A program made the position numbers and the translations under genes. The notes beneath the pieces were generated by a model. That model made no database searches. It was not told where the DNA came from and saw only the letters and a program-made list of their open reading frames with translations. DNA of 64,000 nt from an uncultured Acetatifactor sp. (GTDB lineage: Bacteria; Bacillota; Clostridia; Lachnospirales; Lachnospiraceae). Location: the NCBI GenBank assembly GCA_949840885.1, contig CATKYJ010000004.1, forward strand, positions 62,001-126,000. The letters are read 5' to 3'. Positions 17,145 to 27,590 of this stretch are shown here, piece after piece; positions within the stretch are counted from its first letter, which is position 1; each line of letters begins with the position of its first letter.

Positions 17145-19127
17145 TCAGTCCGTCTTGACCTTTAAACAGCGCACGGCATTCAGCACCGCCAGCACCATGA
17201 CGCCCACATCCGCAAAGATGGCAAGCCACATATTGGCCAGGCCTATGGCTCCCAAAAGCAGGCAGGCGGCCTTAACGGCCAGGGCGAATACGATGTTTTC
17301 GTAGACGATGCGCAGGCATTTCCGGGAGATCTGTATGGCCAGAGCCAATTTCATGGGATTGTCGTCCATGAGCACGATGTCCGCCGCCTCGATGGCCGCG
17401 TCAGACCCAAGCGCCCCCATGGCCACGCCGATATCCGCCCGGGACAACACCGGCGCATCGTTGATGCCGTCCCCCGCGAAAGCCAGATTCTCCCTGGGGC
17501 CTTTCCTGGCCAGCAGCTCCTCCACTGCCTGTACCTTGTCGGCAGGCAACAGTTCGCTCTTCACCTGGTCCAGGCCTAGCTTCTTTGCTACATGCTCCGC
17601 CGTGAGCCTGCTGTCCCCGGTGAGCATGACGGTTCTTTTCACGCCCGCTGCTTTCAGGGCAGTAATGGCATCCTTTGCCTGCTCCTTGACCACATCGGCT
17701 ATCAGGATATAGCCCGCGTAGGTTCCGTCCACTGCCACATGGACGATGGTGCCGATCTGCTGCGTCTTTTCATAGGAGAGATGCAGGCTTTCCATGAGCC
17801 TTGCGTTGCCCGCCGCCACGCCTGCGCCCTCCACCAATGCCTTTACGCCATGGCCGCTGATCTCCTCCACATCGGACACAAGGGCGGGATGGATTTCTTT
17901 GCCATAAGCTTCTTTCAGGCTCCTGCTGATGGGATGGTTGGAATAGCTCTCGGCGTAGGCCGCCAGTTCCAGCAGACGGTCCCGGGCAGCCTGCTTCTCG
18001 TTCCCGGCTGCGGAGCCGCTTTCCTCCAGCTGCTTCTCCCCATCCTCCATCTGTCTGACTTTTTGCACGAACTCCGCCGCCGGGCAGACTTCCGTCACCT
18101 GGAAAACGCCTTTCGTCAGCGTGCCGGTCTTGTCGAAGACCACATACTTGGTCCGGGCCAGGGCCTCCAGATAGTTGGACCCTTTCACCAGAATTCCGCA
18201 GGAGGAAGCCCCGCCGATGCCCCCGAAAAAGCTTAACGGAATGGAAATCACCAAAGCGCAGGGGCAGCTAATGACCAGGAAAGTCAACGCCCGTATGACC
18301 CAGGTGCTCCAGTTCGCCGGATTTCCCAGGAGCAGGTTGACCACAGACGGAATCACCGCCAGCGCCAGGGCGCTATAGCACACAGCTGGCGTGTAATACC
18401 TGGCGAACTTGGTGATGAAATTCTCTGTCCGCGCTTTCTTCATGCTGGAATTCTCCACCAGATCCAGGATTTTTGACACGGTAGATTCCCCGAATTCCTT
18501 GGTGGTGCGAATCCGCAGCAGGCCCGTAAGGTTCACGCAGCCGCTGATGATCTCCTCCCCCTCCCGTACCTCCCTGGGCACGCTCTCCCCGGTGAGGGCG
18601 CTGGTGTTCAGGGTGGAAGCCCCCTGCGTCACCACGCCGTCAATGGGCACCTTTTCCCCGGGCTGCACCAGAATCACCGTCCCCACTTCCACCTCATCCG
18701 GGTCCACCTGTTCCAGATTGCCCTCCTCGTCCTCGATGTTGGCATAGTCGGGACGGATGTCCATGAGGGCGCTGATATTCTTCCGGCTCTTTCCTACCGC
18801 TACGGCCTGGAACAGCTCGCCGATCTGGTAGAAGAGCATGACGGCCACTCCCTCGGCGAACTCGCCCTCCAGGCCCTTGCTCTCATTGTAGACGCCAAGC
18901 AGCATGGCGCCCACCGTGGCCACCGCCATCAGGAAGTTCTCATCGAAGACTTCCCCATGGCAGATGCCAAGCACCGCCTTGCGCAGGATGTCATAGCCTA
19001 TGATAAAATAGGGCACCAGGTACAGCGCAAACCGCAGATACCCCTGCACGGGCACAAAGTGCAGCGCCGCCATGAGCACTGCCGCTATGATGATGCGGTA
19101 CAAAACTTTTTTCTGTTTCTTTGTCAT
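17145..19127 (-). CDS. heavy-metal P1B-type ATPase (Zn/Cd/Pb class)
   Basis: A 660-residue metal pump. Membrane helices at the N-terminus lead to an actuator domain (TGES), the CPC metal site in SCPCALVISIP, the phosphorylation site DKTGTLT and the hinge GDGINDAP. The CPC motif and overall similarity point to Zn/Cd/Pb export rather than copper. There is no N-terminal metal-binding domain; instead a free HMA protein is encoded upstream. A low-complexity stretch of about 25 residues (MEDGEKQLEESGSAAG) sits in the nucleotide-binding domain. The gap to the HMA gene contains a terminator hairpin, so expression may partly depend on read-through. Confidence 0.93.
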   Translation of the reverse strand: MTKKQKKVLYRIIIAAVLMAALHFVPVQGYLRFALYLVPYFIIGYDILRKAVLGICHGEVFDENFLMAVATVGAMLLGVYNESKGLEGEFAEGVAVMLFYQIGELFQAVAVGKSRKNISALMDIRPDYANIEDEEGNLEQVDPDEVEVGTVILVQPGEKVPIDGVVTQGASTLNTSALTGESVPREVREGEEIISGCVNLTGLLRIRTTKEFGESTVSKILDLVENSSMKKARTENFITKFARYYTPAVCYSALALAVIPSVVNLLLGNPANWSTWVIRALTFLVISCPCALVISIPLSFFGGIGGASSCGILVKGSNYLEALARTKYVVFDKTGTLTKGVFQVTEVCPAAEFVQKVRQMEDGEKQLEESGSAAGNEKQAARDRLLELAAYAESYSNHPISRSLKEAYGKEIHPALVSDVEEISGHGVKALVEGAGVAAGNARLMESLHLSYEKTQQIGTIVHVAVDGTYAGYILIADVVKEQAKDAITALKAAGVKRTVMLTGDSRLTAEHVAKKLGLDQVKSELLPADKVQAVEELLARKGPRENLAFAGDGINDAPVLSRADIGVAMGALGSDAAIEAADIVLMDDNPMKLALAIQISRKCLRIVYENIVFALAVKAACLLLGAIGLANMWLAIFADVGVMVLAVLNAVRCLKVKTD

Positions 19128-19324
19128 ATCGTTGTCCTACCTTTCCCATAACCGCTCCCCAGGTGAGAGCGCTCCCTTTTGCACTGTCTGCCGCATGCCC
19201 CGCTTCGCCGATTCCAACTCCACTCGCCTCAGTCGCCTGTATGGCCGAAATCCTGATACAGACTCCCATCCCCGCCAGATTCCGCGTTTTGGCCGCGCCC
19301 CAGACATGCCGCGTCCTCCCGATG

Positions 19325-19352
19325 AAAAAGAACCGCCGAAGCGATTCTTTTT
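19325..19352. terminator. hairpin terminator after the HMA gene
   Basis: AAAAAGAACCGC/GCGATTCTTTTT pair at 11 of 12 positions around a CGAA loop, with T runs in both directions. It starts about 10 bases after the HMA stop codon. The remaining 19128-19324 holds nothing I can identify. Confidence 0.65.
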
Positions 19353-19362
19353 GCAGTTCTCT

Positions 19363-19584
19363 TCAGTCCAGAAAAATCTCGCAGTCGTCCTCCACTTTCT
19401 TGCAGGCCTTGCGCACGGACTCCATGACGGCTTTTTCGTCCGCGCCCTCCGCGAATTCCACTTTCATCTTCTGAGTCATAAAGCTGACTGTTGCTCCCTG
19501 GACGCCCTCCACCTTTTTTGCCGCGTCCTCCATCTTCAGTGCACAGTTCGCGCAGTCTACCTCGATTTTGTATGTTTTCTTCAT
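19363..19584 (-). CDS. heavy-metal-associated (HMA) domain protein
   Basis: A 73-residue ferredoxin-fold metal-binding protein. DCANCALKM supplies the CxxC metal site. The tail ends in an acidic segment with one more Cys (DDCEIFLD). It probably hands metal to, or substitutes for the missing N-terminal domain of, the ATPase encoded downstream. GAGGAGG precedes the ATG and a strong promoter with an operator lies upstream. Confidence 0.93.
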   Translation of the reverse strand: MKKTYKIEVDCANCALKMEDAAKKVEGVQGATVSFMTQKMKVEFAEGADEKAVMESVRKACKKVEDDCEIFLD

Positions 19585-19633
19585 AAGTCCTGTCTCCTCC
19601 TCACTTTGCTCTTATATCAATGGCATGTTCTTT

Positions 19634-19655
19634 CATATGAACCATTGTTCATATG
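19634..19655. promoter_or_regulatory. ArsR/SmtB-like metal operator
   Basis: CATATGAAC-CATT-GTTCATATG is a perfect 9-bp inverted repeat of the type bound by ArsR-family metal sensors. It sits directly downstream of the -10 box of the HMA promoter. No ArsR-family gene is in the window. Confidence 0.7.
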
Positions 19656-19658
19656 TTT

Positions 19659-19686
19659 ATATTACCATATCCTACAGGAATGTCAA
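19659..19686 (-). promoter_or_regulatory. sigma-A promoter of the HMA gene
   Basis: Minus strand TTGACA, 16-base spacer, TAATAT, immediately upstream of the palindromic operator. Confidence 0.72.
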
Positions 19687-19809
19687 GCGTTATTTGAAGT
19701 TTTTTAGATCCCAGTCAATGTATGCTGCCTGTCAGGACGCAAAGCGAGCAGACATTCGCAGGCCCTCTGCCCGCATGCTTTATGGCGACAGCCATTATGC
19801 AGAAGCTGC

Positions 19810-19932
19810 TTAAACGCCGAAAACATCCTCGTTTATCTGCGCAATCAAAAATGCAAGGTATATAAGGACTATGCCATACCACAGCACTTGCTACCGTTAA
19901 GGTATAAGCAGAAAATTTATGCGCAACTGTAG
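19810..19932 (+). pseudogene. possible 3-prime remnant of a decayed gene
   Basis: A 40-codon open stretch with protein-like composition (YKDYAIPQHLLPLRYKQ) ends at TAG, 12 bases before a plus-strand terminator. No start codon context remains. The rest of the 19585-20243 gap holds the HMA promoter and the terminator; 19985-20243 shows nothing I can identify. Confidence 0.3.
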
Positions 19933-19944
19933 CTAAATGAAAAG

Positions 19945-19980
19945 AAGCCCTGAGGCAGATTAACCACCTGAGGGCTTTTT
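19945..19980 (+). terminator. orphan plus-strand terminator
   Basis: AAGCCCT/AGGGCTT with an inner AGG/CCT stem, then TTTTTC. No intact plus-strand gene lies upstream, only the remnant above. Confidence 0.6.
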
Positions 19981-20243
19981 CATTATAACAAAAACATCAA
20001 GCACATTTTCATGAGGCGAAAGGGCGCAGTCTATCAATATAAGGAATTCTGATGAAAAAAGTTCAATGCTCCAATTGATTTGTCCTGTCAGCCATGAATG
20101 TTTCTAAACACACCTTAGTAGATTTTCTCGGTATCCTGCTATAGTACAGAGGATATCCATAATGTTTTGAAAATATAGAGGGGTACGCACGAATAACGAT
20201 AACAAATGGACTGTCGCGCCATTTCCGTTTTCGTCAGATAACC

Positions 20244-20621
20244 TTATCCTTCGGCATCTTCATATATTATCGCGATCTGCGCAGTCCCCTCGTCTCCAAA
20301 ACACTGCGAAACAGCCGCTGACAGTTCCTCTTTCTCAGAATCGCTCATTTCTTCTTCCATAACGATAAACACGCTTACGATGCTTGTCCCATTGTCCGAA
20401 CTCCCTACCAGTACAGAGGCTTCCCCTACCTTGTCAAAACTGCACAGGTAGCTTTGCACTTCTAGCCCTTTGATCCGGAACTCATCTTCCGTATCCAGTT
20501 TTCCGCGTATATTGTTGTCCGGCTCCCTTGAAGCGGCCAAAAAGACAGCGCCGCCCAGGATACACATAGTCAAAAATATGGTTAAAACAGTAGCTTTTCC
20601 TGCAAAATTCATTTGTTTCAT
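20244..20621 (-). CDS. small membrane-anchored hypothetical protein
   Basis: About 125 residues. One N-terminal TM helix (VLTIFLTMCILGGAVFLAA) is followed by an extracytoplasmic domain of about 90 residues with a beta-alpha-beta look (GEASVLVGSSDNGTSIVSVF). It is the third gene of an operon with an AgrA-like regulator and a GHKL kinase. I do not recognise the family; a vague resemblance to spore-stage membrane proteins is too weak to use. The ATG at 20621 lies after AAGGAGG; a GTG at 20633 overlapping the kinase stop is an alternative. Confidence 0.7.
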   Translation of the reverse strand: MKQMNFAGKATVLTIFLTMCILGGAVFLAASREPDNNIRGKLDTEDEFRIKGLEVQSYLCSFDKVGEASVLVGSSDNGTSIVSVFIVMEEEMSDSEKEELSAAVSQCFGDEGTAQIAIIYEDAEG

Positions 20622-20629
20622 GGATTGTC

Positions 20630-21955
20630 TCACACCTCCTTGTCTCCAAATGCCGTTAAATAGATTTCAACGCTAAATTCTCCATCCTTTTCATTTGTGC
20701 GCATATTTCCGCCATAGCCCTCCAGCACCTTTTGGATGCTGCACATGCCGAAGCCGTGAAGTTCTTTATCCGCTTTTGTAGTCCCAAAGGACAACTTCCC
20801 GGGAGCCGCCTTTCCTGCCAGGGCGGAATTGGAAAGGGATACCATCAGCATCCGCTCCCGCCTGGCGCACTGCAGACGGAGCCAGCGCTCTCCTGTGGGG
20901 CACTTCCCGGCAGCCTCTATGGCATTGTCCAAGAGATTTGAAAACAGCGCGCACACTTCCGGAAAAGACAGCGCCAGCCCGCTCATGTCGTCGCAATGGC
21001 AGTCCACCTGAACCTGAGCGCTCCCGGCCTCCTGAAACTTCGTGCTCAGAACCAGATTCATGGCCTCATGGTTGCTCCAGACAGCGCCATTGCTGTCAGC
21101 CAGCTTCCCGGCAATCCGTGCAACATACTCACTTGCGTCTTCCGATTTCCCCTGCTCCAGCATTGCGCCAATGACACGCATGTGGTTCTTCATATCGTGA
21201 ACCAGAATCATGCGCTCGTTATATGCGGCGAAAAGCTGCTCATACTGCCGTTCCAGCATGGACGATTTCAGTTCCTGTATTTTTACGGACAAATCAGCCT
21301 CCTGCTTCAGCAAAACCAACAGGCCCGCCAGAAACAGCAGGAAACAGCACAAAAGGAATCCCGCCCACCGCCCCAGCGCCTGGCCGGGAAATCCCTGAAA
21401 GCACAGGATGGAGAGCAGCATCGGAACCGTCAGAATCAGCCAAAGCTTCCGGTATTTGAGAAGTTCCCACTTTCTCCCGGCAATCCACCGTTTCAAGCCA
21501 ATGCCCGCAGGTATCATCCCCACAGTCCATACAAGAAAATAGCATGCGCCCCTTGCATCCACAGGCAATAACACGCTTTTCAGTTCTGACGGATTCCCCA
21601 GCAGCAGGAAAAAAGTCCGGACAAGATAATCGCCCAGAATCAGGCTGCACCATCCCAGCAGGTTCAGTCCAAAAGCATCGGCAAGACTGCAGAGATAGAA
21701 AACTGCAGTTCCCACTGTCATAATCAGGATTACTGCCATCCCTATGATAAAAGAGAGCAGAAACGGATCCGGCCCTCCGCCCCACAGGCTTGCCGACAGT
21801 CTGGCCGCCGCAGCCAAACCAATCAGCGCAGCCTCCCCCAGCTTTTTGCGTCTGCCCTGCCAGGCAGAAGAGAAAAGGCCGTCTGCCAGCTGCAACACGA
21901 ACCATGCCTGTACCGCAAAAAACAACAGTTCACTTCCATAGTAAAATCCTTTCAT
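20630..21955 (-). CDS. AgrC-like GHKL sensor histidine kinase
   Basis: About 440 residues. The N-terminal half holds around six TM helices. The cytoplasmic half has the HDMKNHMRVIGAML phosphoacceptor region and a GHKL ATPase with LLDNAIEAA and GFGMCSI. This is the AgrC/ComD type, usually a receptor for secreted peptides, but no AgrB, AgrD or peptide gene is nearby. The ATG at 21955 overlaps the regulator stop as ATGA; the ORF-track TTG at 21970 is upstream of the ribosome site. Confidence 0.9.
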   Translation of the reverse strand: MKGFYYGSELLFFAVQAWFVLQLADGLFSSAWQGRRKKLGEAALIGLAAAARLSASLWGGGPDPFLLSFIIGMAVILIMTVGTAVFYLCSLADAFGLNLLGWCSLILGDYLVRTFFLLLGNPSELKSVLLPVDARGACYFLVWTVGMIPAGIGLKRWIAGRKWELLKYRKLWLILTVPMLLSILCFQGFPGQALGRWAGFLLCCFLLFLAGLLVLLKQEADLSVKIQELKSSMLERQYEQLFAAYNERMILVHDMKNHMRVIGAMLEQGKSEDASEYVARIAGKLADSNGAVWSNHEAMNLVLSTKFQEAGSAQVQVDCHCDDMSGLALSFPEVCALFSNLLDNAIEAAGKCPTGERWLRLQCARRERMLMVSLSNSALAGKAAPGKLSFGTTKADKELHGFGMCSIQKVLEGYGGNMRTNEKDGEFSVEIYLTAFGDKEV

Positions 21956-22668
21956 TCCTCTGTCCTCCAATATTCTGCCATTTTGTCCAGCACCCTGGTC
22001 TTCGCGTACCTGCTGACAGGGAGGACGCTCCCGTCCCGCAGGGTAACGTCCAGTCTTTCAAGGGAGATCAGGTGCTCCAAATTTATGACCATTCCTCTGT
22101 TGATCATGACAAAGCGCTCCGGGGAAAGGCGGCTGAAAACATTTTCCAGCGTGTCCCGCTCTCGATACAGCCTGCCATTTTGACAGTGAAATATGGTATA
22201 TTTCTTTTCCTTTTCCAGATACAGGATGGAATCCACAGATATTTTGCGTCCGCTCACCCCTGTAGCGATGTAATAATATTCTTCCCTGTCCGCCTCCCTC
22301 TCCCCGCAGACCCGCTCCAGAATCAATCGCAATTCCGCCCGGTAATCGTCTTTCAGGATATAATAGTATACGCCAAGCCGGATCCCCGGAAGCGCAAACC
22401 TCTCGTAGGCGGTAAGCAGCACAATCCTTGCCCCTGGCTGGAAAGCCAGCACCTTTTCCGACAGCTCCAGGCCGTTCATTCCCGGCATTTCCACGTCCAG
22501 AAAGTAGAGGTTGAAACCTGGCTGCCCGCCCAGCAAGTCCAGCAATTCGCTGCCGTAACCGCGCCAGACTCTCACGGGCTCTTCCTTAGACGCAAAGAAG
22601 CGCTCTATCTCTTTCTCCACCATCTCCGCAAAAAAGAGGTCATCGTCCACAACTGCTATGCGCATCAT
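21952..22668 (-). CDS. AgrA-like LytTR response regulator
   Basis: A 238-residue regulator: receiver (LYFLDVEMPGMNGLEL, phosphoacceptor Asp) followed by a LytTR DNA-binding domain (about 135-235; FVMINRGMVINLEHL). It is coupled by overlap to the kinase gene. A good sigma-A promoter lies upstream, but the ribosome site is weak. Confidence 0.92.
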   Translation of the reverse strand: MMRIAVVDDDLFFAEMVEKEIERFFASKEEPVRVWRGYGSELLDLLGGQPGFNLYFLDVEMPGMNGLELSEKVLAFQPGARIVLLTAYERFALPGIRLGVYYYILKDDYRAELRLILERVCGEREADREEYYYIATGVSGRKISVDSILYLEKEKKYTIFHCQNGRLYRERDTLENVFSRLSPERFVMINRGMVINLEHLISLERLDVTLRDGSVLPVSRYAKTRVLDKMAEYWRTEE

Positions 22669-22716
22669 ACTGCTTTAAACTCGCTTTCCTGACAGATTTG
22701 TCTTCAATACAGGAAA

Positions 22717-22745
22717 AGTATAAGCTAATTTTCCCCGCCGTGCAA
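22717..22745 (-). promoter_or_regulatory. sigma-A promoter of the LytTR/kinase operon
   Basis: Minus strand TTGCAC, 17-base spacer, TATACT, about 50 bases upstream of the start at 22668. Confidence 0.65.
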
Positions 22746-22799
22746 CCCTGTGGCCCTGAACAGTCTCCTTTTGGCCTTAAATGGCAGGGGTAGGCTTAA

Positions 22800-22880
22800 C
22801 GCAACGCCATTGCCGACATTGATAGGCTGGCGCAAGAACGCTTTGAAAGGCTCATAGAGAGCATGAAACAGACACAGGGC
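22800..22880 (+). mobile_element. TnpV-like transposon protein fragment
   Basis: 27 plus-strand codons read IADIDRLAQERFERLIES and onward, which I recognise as close to the C-terminal half of TnpV-type transposon proteins. The frame is preceded by stops and diverges after MKQTQG, so only a scrap remains. It lies in the 22669-23082 gap together with a 12-bp hairpin. Confidence 0.45.
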
Positions 22881-22945
22881 AAGGAAATGAACAATCTTGA
22901 AAAACAAGAAAATGAAAATAGCAGTTATGAAAAGTTCCAAAAAGG

Positions 22946-22987
22946 AAGCCATGACGGTAGGCATGATTTCCTCTGCCGTCATGGCTT
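22946..22987. terminator. 12-bp perfect hairpin, possible terminator
   Basis: AAGCCATGACGG/CCGTCATGGCTT with an 18-base loop, followed by TTTCG on the plus strand and by CCTTTTTGG on the minus strand. It could end clpX transcripts or be part of the element remnant. Confidence 0.5.
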
Positions 22988-23082
22988 TTCGTTCGATATT
23001 ATCGCCATCATTATCATCGCCGCCGGCGGCGTTCCCTCCCTTATCCGCCCGAAGCAGGAAGACATCTTTATGATGCTTGGTC

Positions 23083-24633
<1,551 letters not shown>

Positions 24634-24688
24634 AATTTTTATCCTCATTTCTGTACAATATCAGATTCATTTTTTATCCCATGCCTTT

Positions 24689-24717
24689 AGTATACTTGAA
24701 AACCTGATTCTGTACAA
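24689..24717 (-). promoter_or_regulatory. putative promoter of clpX
   Basis: Minus strand TTGTAC, 17-base spacer, TATACT. The -10 is good and the -35 weak. Confidence 0.45.
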
Positions 24718-24788
24718 GTGAACTTTTTCTAAAGCGAGAGCAGTACGGGGAAAACAGGATTTCCGTAAACGGGCCTGCACCTATAAAA

Positions 24789-24816
24789 ATTCCGGGCAAG
24801 CTACCCTGCCCGGAAT
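24789..24816 (-). terminator. terminator of the HtrA gene
   Basis: ATTCCGGGCA/TGCCCGGAAT, 10-bp stem with an 8-base loop, followed on the minus strand by TTTTTAT. It lies about 45 bases past the htrA-like stop. Confidence 0.82.
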
Positions 24817-24862
24817 CCTTTTTCTCTGTTGTCTTTCCTGCTCTATCCTTTTGCGCCGCTTA

Positions 24863-26203
24863 TTACTCCGTAGGCCGATACCCCAGCGTGACCTCCAGTT
24901 CCACGTCCTCGTACTGGCCGTTCTGGACACGCTTTACGGTCACCGGGACGGTCTCTCCGGCCTTATAGTATCCCACAAGGTTCTTCAGTTCTTCCCGGGT
25001 GGAGACTTTCTGTCCGTCAAATTTCACGATGACATCGCCGTGCCGGATGCCCGCCTGCTCTGCCGCGGAGCCCTCTGCCACATCGTACACATAGACGCCT
25101 CCGGGAATGCCCAGCATCTGGGTGATCTGATCCGTCACATCCTGCATGGTGATTCCCATATAGCCTGCCTCGTCATCCGAAGCCTTGTCCGTCCTGGTCT
25201 GGCGCTCTAAGAGATCGGCAATGATAGGGCTGGCAGAGCTGATGGGAATGGCATAGTTCATGCCCTCTACCTGGGTGGCCGCTATCTTGTTGGAGTTGAT
25301 GCCGATGACCTCGCCGTTGATATTTAACAGCGCGCCGCCGGAATTGCCGGGGTTGATGGCCGCATTGGTCTGAATAAAGGTGCCGGTGGAGCCATCGTCC
25401 AGAGTCATCTCCCGGTTCAGGGCACTGATGATACCGTTGGTGACAGACTGTCCATAGCCTAACGCATTTCCGATTGCGATAACAGGCGTGCCCAGTTTCA
25501 GACTGTCGCTGTCTCCCATGGCGGCAATGGTTATGGCTTTCCTCGTCTCCTCAGACACATCCTCCAGCTTCACCGAGATGACCGCCAGATCCATGTCCGC
25601 GTCCGTGCCCTTGATATGGGCCTGGGCCACAGAACCGTCGATAAAGGTCACATCCAGGGAATCCATGCCCTGCACCACATGGTTGTTGGACACGATCAAA
25701 AGCTCGTTCTCATTCTCGGCTACGATGATGCCGGAGCCGCTGGCAGCGCCCTGCTGACTGTACTGCTGGCCCCAGAACGTAGTTCCGGTCTGGGTGTAAT
25801 TGTTCACGATGGACACCATGGCCGGCATCACATCCTCCACCACATCGGAGATGTCAGAATTCACATATGTGATGTTGTTCACATTCTTCAGCCAGGACTC
25901 TCCCGTGGTATCCGGCAGTTTGGGCTGGGCTGCATCCTCCCCTGCCTCCGCAGTGGCTTTATCGCCGTTTATCCGATCCACTCCCATCTGTACCGCGTAG
26001 AATCCTGCCCCGGCAAACAGGCCAAACAGCAGGCCCATTGTCATGCTCAGCAGAATCTTGCGGAAAGCTCCTTTCTTCTTTTTTCCGCCCTTAGCCGGAT
26101 CAGGAACCATGACGAAATCCGTTCTCTGATTCCCGCTGCCGTCTGTCTGGTAGGTGGAATAGCTGCCATTGTCGGAATTGGAATAAATATCGTTTTCGTA
26201 CAT
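24863..26203 (-). CDS. HtrA/DegP-type membrane-anchored serine protease with PDZ domain
   Basis: 446 residues. A cytoplasmic Gly/Lys-rich head, one TM helix (about 48-72), then a trypsin-like domain with His in SNNHVVQG, Asp in DMDLAVISV and Ser in GNSGGALLN, then one PDZ domain (about 345-440). It acts outside the membrane as a protein quality-control protease. GAGGAGG precedes the ATG. It is a single-gene unit with its own terminator. Confidence 0.95.
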   Translation of the reverse strand: MYENDIYSNSDNGSYSTYQTDGSGNQRTDFVMVPDPAKGGKKKKGAFRKILLSMTMGLLFGLFAGAGFYAVQMGVDRINGDKATAEAGEDAAQPKLPDTTGESWLKNVNNITYVNSDISDVVEDVMPAMVSIVNNYTQTGTTFWGQQYSQQGAASGSGIIVAENENELLIVSNNHVVQGMDSLDVTFIDGSVAQAHIKGTDADMDLAVISVKLEDVSEETRKAITIAAMGDSDSLKLGTPVIAIGNALGYGQSVTNGIISALNREMTLDDGSTGTFIQTNAAINPGNSGGALLNINGEVIGINSNKIAATQVEGMNYAIPISSASPIIADLLERQTRTDKASDDEAGYMGITMQDVTDQITQMLGIPGGVYVYDVAEGSAAEQAGIRHGDVIVKFDGQKVSTREELKNLVGYYKAGETVPVTVKRVQNGQYEDVELEVTLGYRPTE

Positions 26204-26316
26204 AATGATTACCTCCTCTATTTTTTCGTTTCAACTTTTTGAAATTGTTGTTTTATCTTTATGTTCTTCAGTATATCTTCCAATTGTGATAAAATTGTGT
26301 TTTCCTCATGAAAGAA

Positions 26317-27456
26317 CTATGAAAAGTTTCTCCAGTATTCTATGTTTGTGGTCAGCTTTAGCACCAGGGATTGTGGGAGGCTTCTGTAATGTTTTCCCAG
26401 GAGGTAGCCGGTGTATTTAAAGGCGCACTGCAGGCAGAATGGCGGAAAGCGATGTAGGCGTTTTTCCGTTTTTAGCTGTTTCCAGGTTTCTTTTACCAGG
26501 CGCATTCCCTCGGACTCGGAGGCGGCCATCCCAAATACTTCGGGGTGCTCTGCCTGGGATACTCCGAGGTCAAAGTTTCGGCGCAGCTGCTGGATGTTCG
26601 TGTAATTGTGGGAGTGGATTACCCGGGCCTTTGCCTCGTAGGCTATTTTGTATCCGGCTTTGACTGCTTTTGCGGCGTAGAGCATGTCTTCGTTGAAGAT
26701 GCTGCGGCGGGTAAAGCCATCAAGTTTGTCGTAGATGTCTCTTCTGTAAGCCGCACATACATTGGAGCAGAAAAAGGTCTTTATGCCTAATTCCTGCAGG
26801 TCTTCCAGGCCTTTTTGGCAGGAGGTTTCAGGATAGTTGAACTTTCTGGAAATTTTCTCCAGTTCTGAGGAGTCAGCGCCCGGAAGCTGTCTGGCATAAG
26901 CCACGGCCACGTTTTGAGCCAGGGGGGCTGCCGGGCTTTCCATCGGGGATTCTGCAGAGTTCTCTGCCGATTTTTTCATCAAACTTTCCGCAAGGCTTTC
27001 CACAAGGTATCTGTCCGCCGGCATGGCGTCCTGGGTCATCATCAGGAAAATCCGGGCATCCGAATAGGCAGTGGCTTTATGTCTGGTCCCGCCATGGTCG
27101 AAATCGGCCTTGTCCAGATGGTGCACCTCCGCATTGGGGTACCTCCCGGCAAATTCCTCCTGCTTTATGAGGCAGTCGAAATGTTCCCTGCCTGTATTCA
27201 TGAGGATGATCTTATGGATGGGCACAGTCTGCTCTTTTAGTTTGTCCAGCAGGGCAAAAAGTTCCCTGCCTGGTTTATACAGGGGAATGATGACATCTAT
27301 TTTATCGTTCGACTTCATGCCCGGCTTCGATTTTGATTTCATGCCTGCTTCCGATTCTGACTTCATGCCAGACCTTAATTCTGCTTTCATGTCTTCCTTT
27401 ACATCTTTCGCGTCTGCTTTTACGTCTTTCATGTCTTCTTTTACGTCTTTCTTCAA
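26317..27456 (-). CDS. GT2 family glycosyltransferase, rhamnosyltransferase-like
   Basis: A GT-A fold enzyme (from IDVIIPLYKPG at about residue 53) with the MMTQDAMP donor/metal region and NEDMLYAAKAVKAGY acceptor motif. No TM helix. Two unusual low-complexity parts: an N-terminal head of about 50 residues built from KDVKEDM and GMKSESE-like repeats, and an internal Ser/Glu/Ala stretch (SAENSAESPMESPAAP). The TTG start at 27456 has AAGGAG upstream; a later ATG (MKSNDKIDV) would remove the head. It lies after the LCP gene, beyond a terminator. Confidence 0.87.
   Translation of the reverse strand: MKKDVKEDMKDVKADAKDVKEDMKAELRSGMKSESEAGMKSKSKPGMKSNDKIDVIIPLYKPGRELFALLDKLKEQTVPIHKIILMNTGREHFDCLIKQEEFAGRYPNAEVHHLDKADFDHGGTRHKATAYSDARIFLMMTQDAMPADRYLVESLAESLMKKSAENSAESPMESPAAPLAQNVAVAYARQLPGADSSELEKISRKFNYPETSCQKGLEDLQELGIKTFFCSNVCAAYRRDIYDKLDGFTRRSIFNEDMLYAAKAVKAGYKIAYEAKARVIHSHNYTNIQQLRRNFDLGVSQAEHPEVFGMAASESEGMRLVKETWKQLKTEKRLHRFPPFCLQCAFKYTGYLLGKHYRSLPQSLVLKLTTNIEYWRNFS
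27376..27450 (-). repeat. degenerate repeats in the glycosyltransferase N-terminus
   Basis: Codons for KDVKED/MKDVKAD/AKDVKED repeat with a period of about seven residues. Highly charged and probably disordered or helical. Confidence 0.5.
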
Positions 27457-27590
27457 AGATCCCGCTCCTTATCCTGGCCGATCTGCATATGCCCTATTTG
27501 TACTTCACACCAATGAAATATAAAGAAAACCCGCCGTGCGGCCCGCATGCCGCCGAAGCGGCAAATATCCGCATGCGGACCTGGGTATAA

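Noticed and set aside
26224-26250. TTTCAA/TTGAAA inverted repeat upstream of the HtrA gene as an operator
   Set aside because: Only a 6-bp arm in AT-rich leader sequence; too weak to call.
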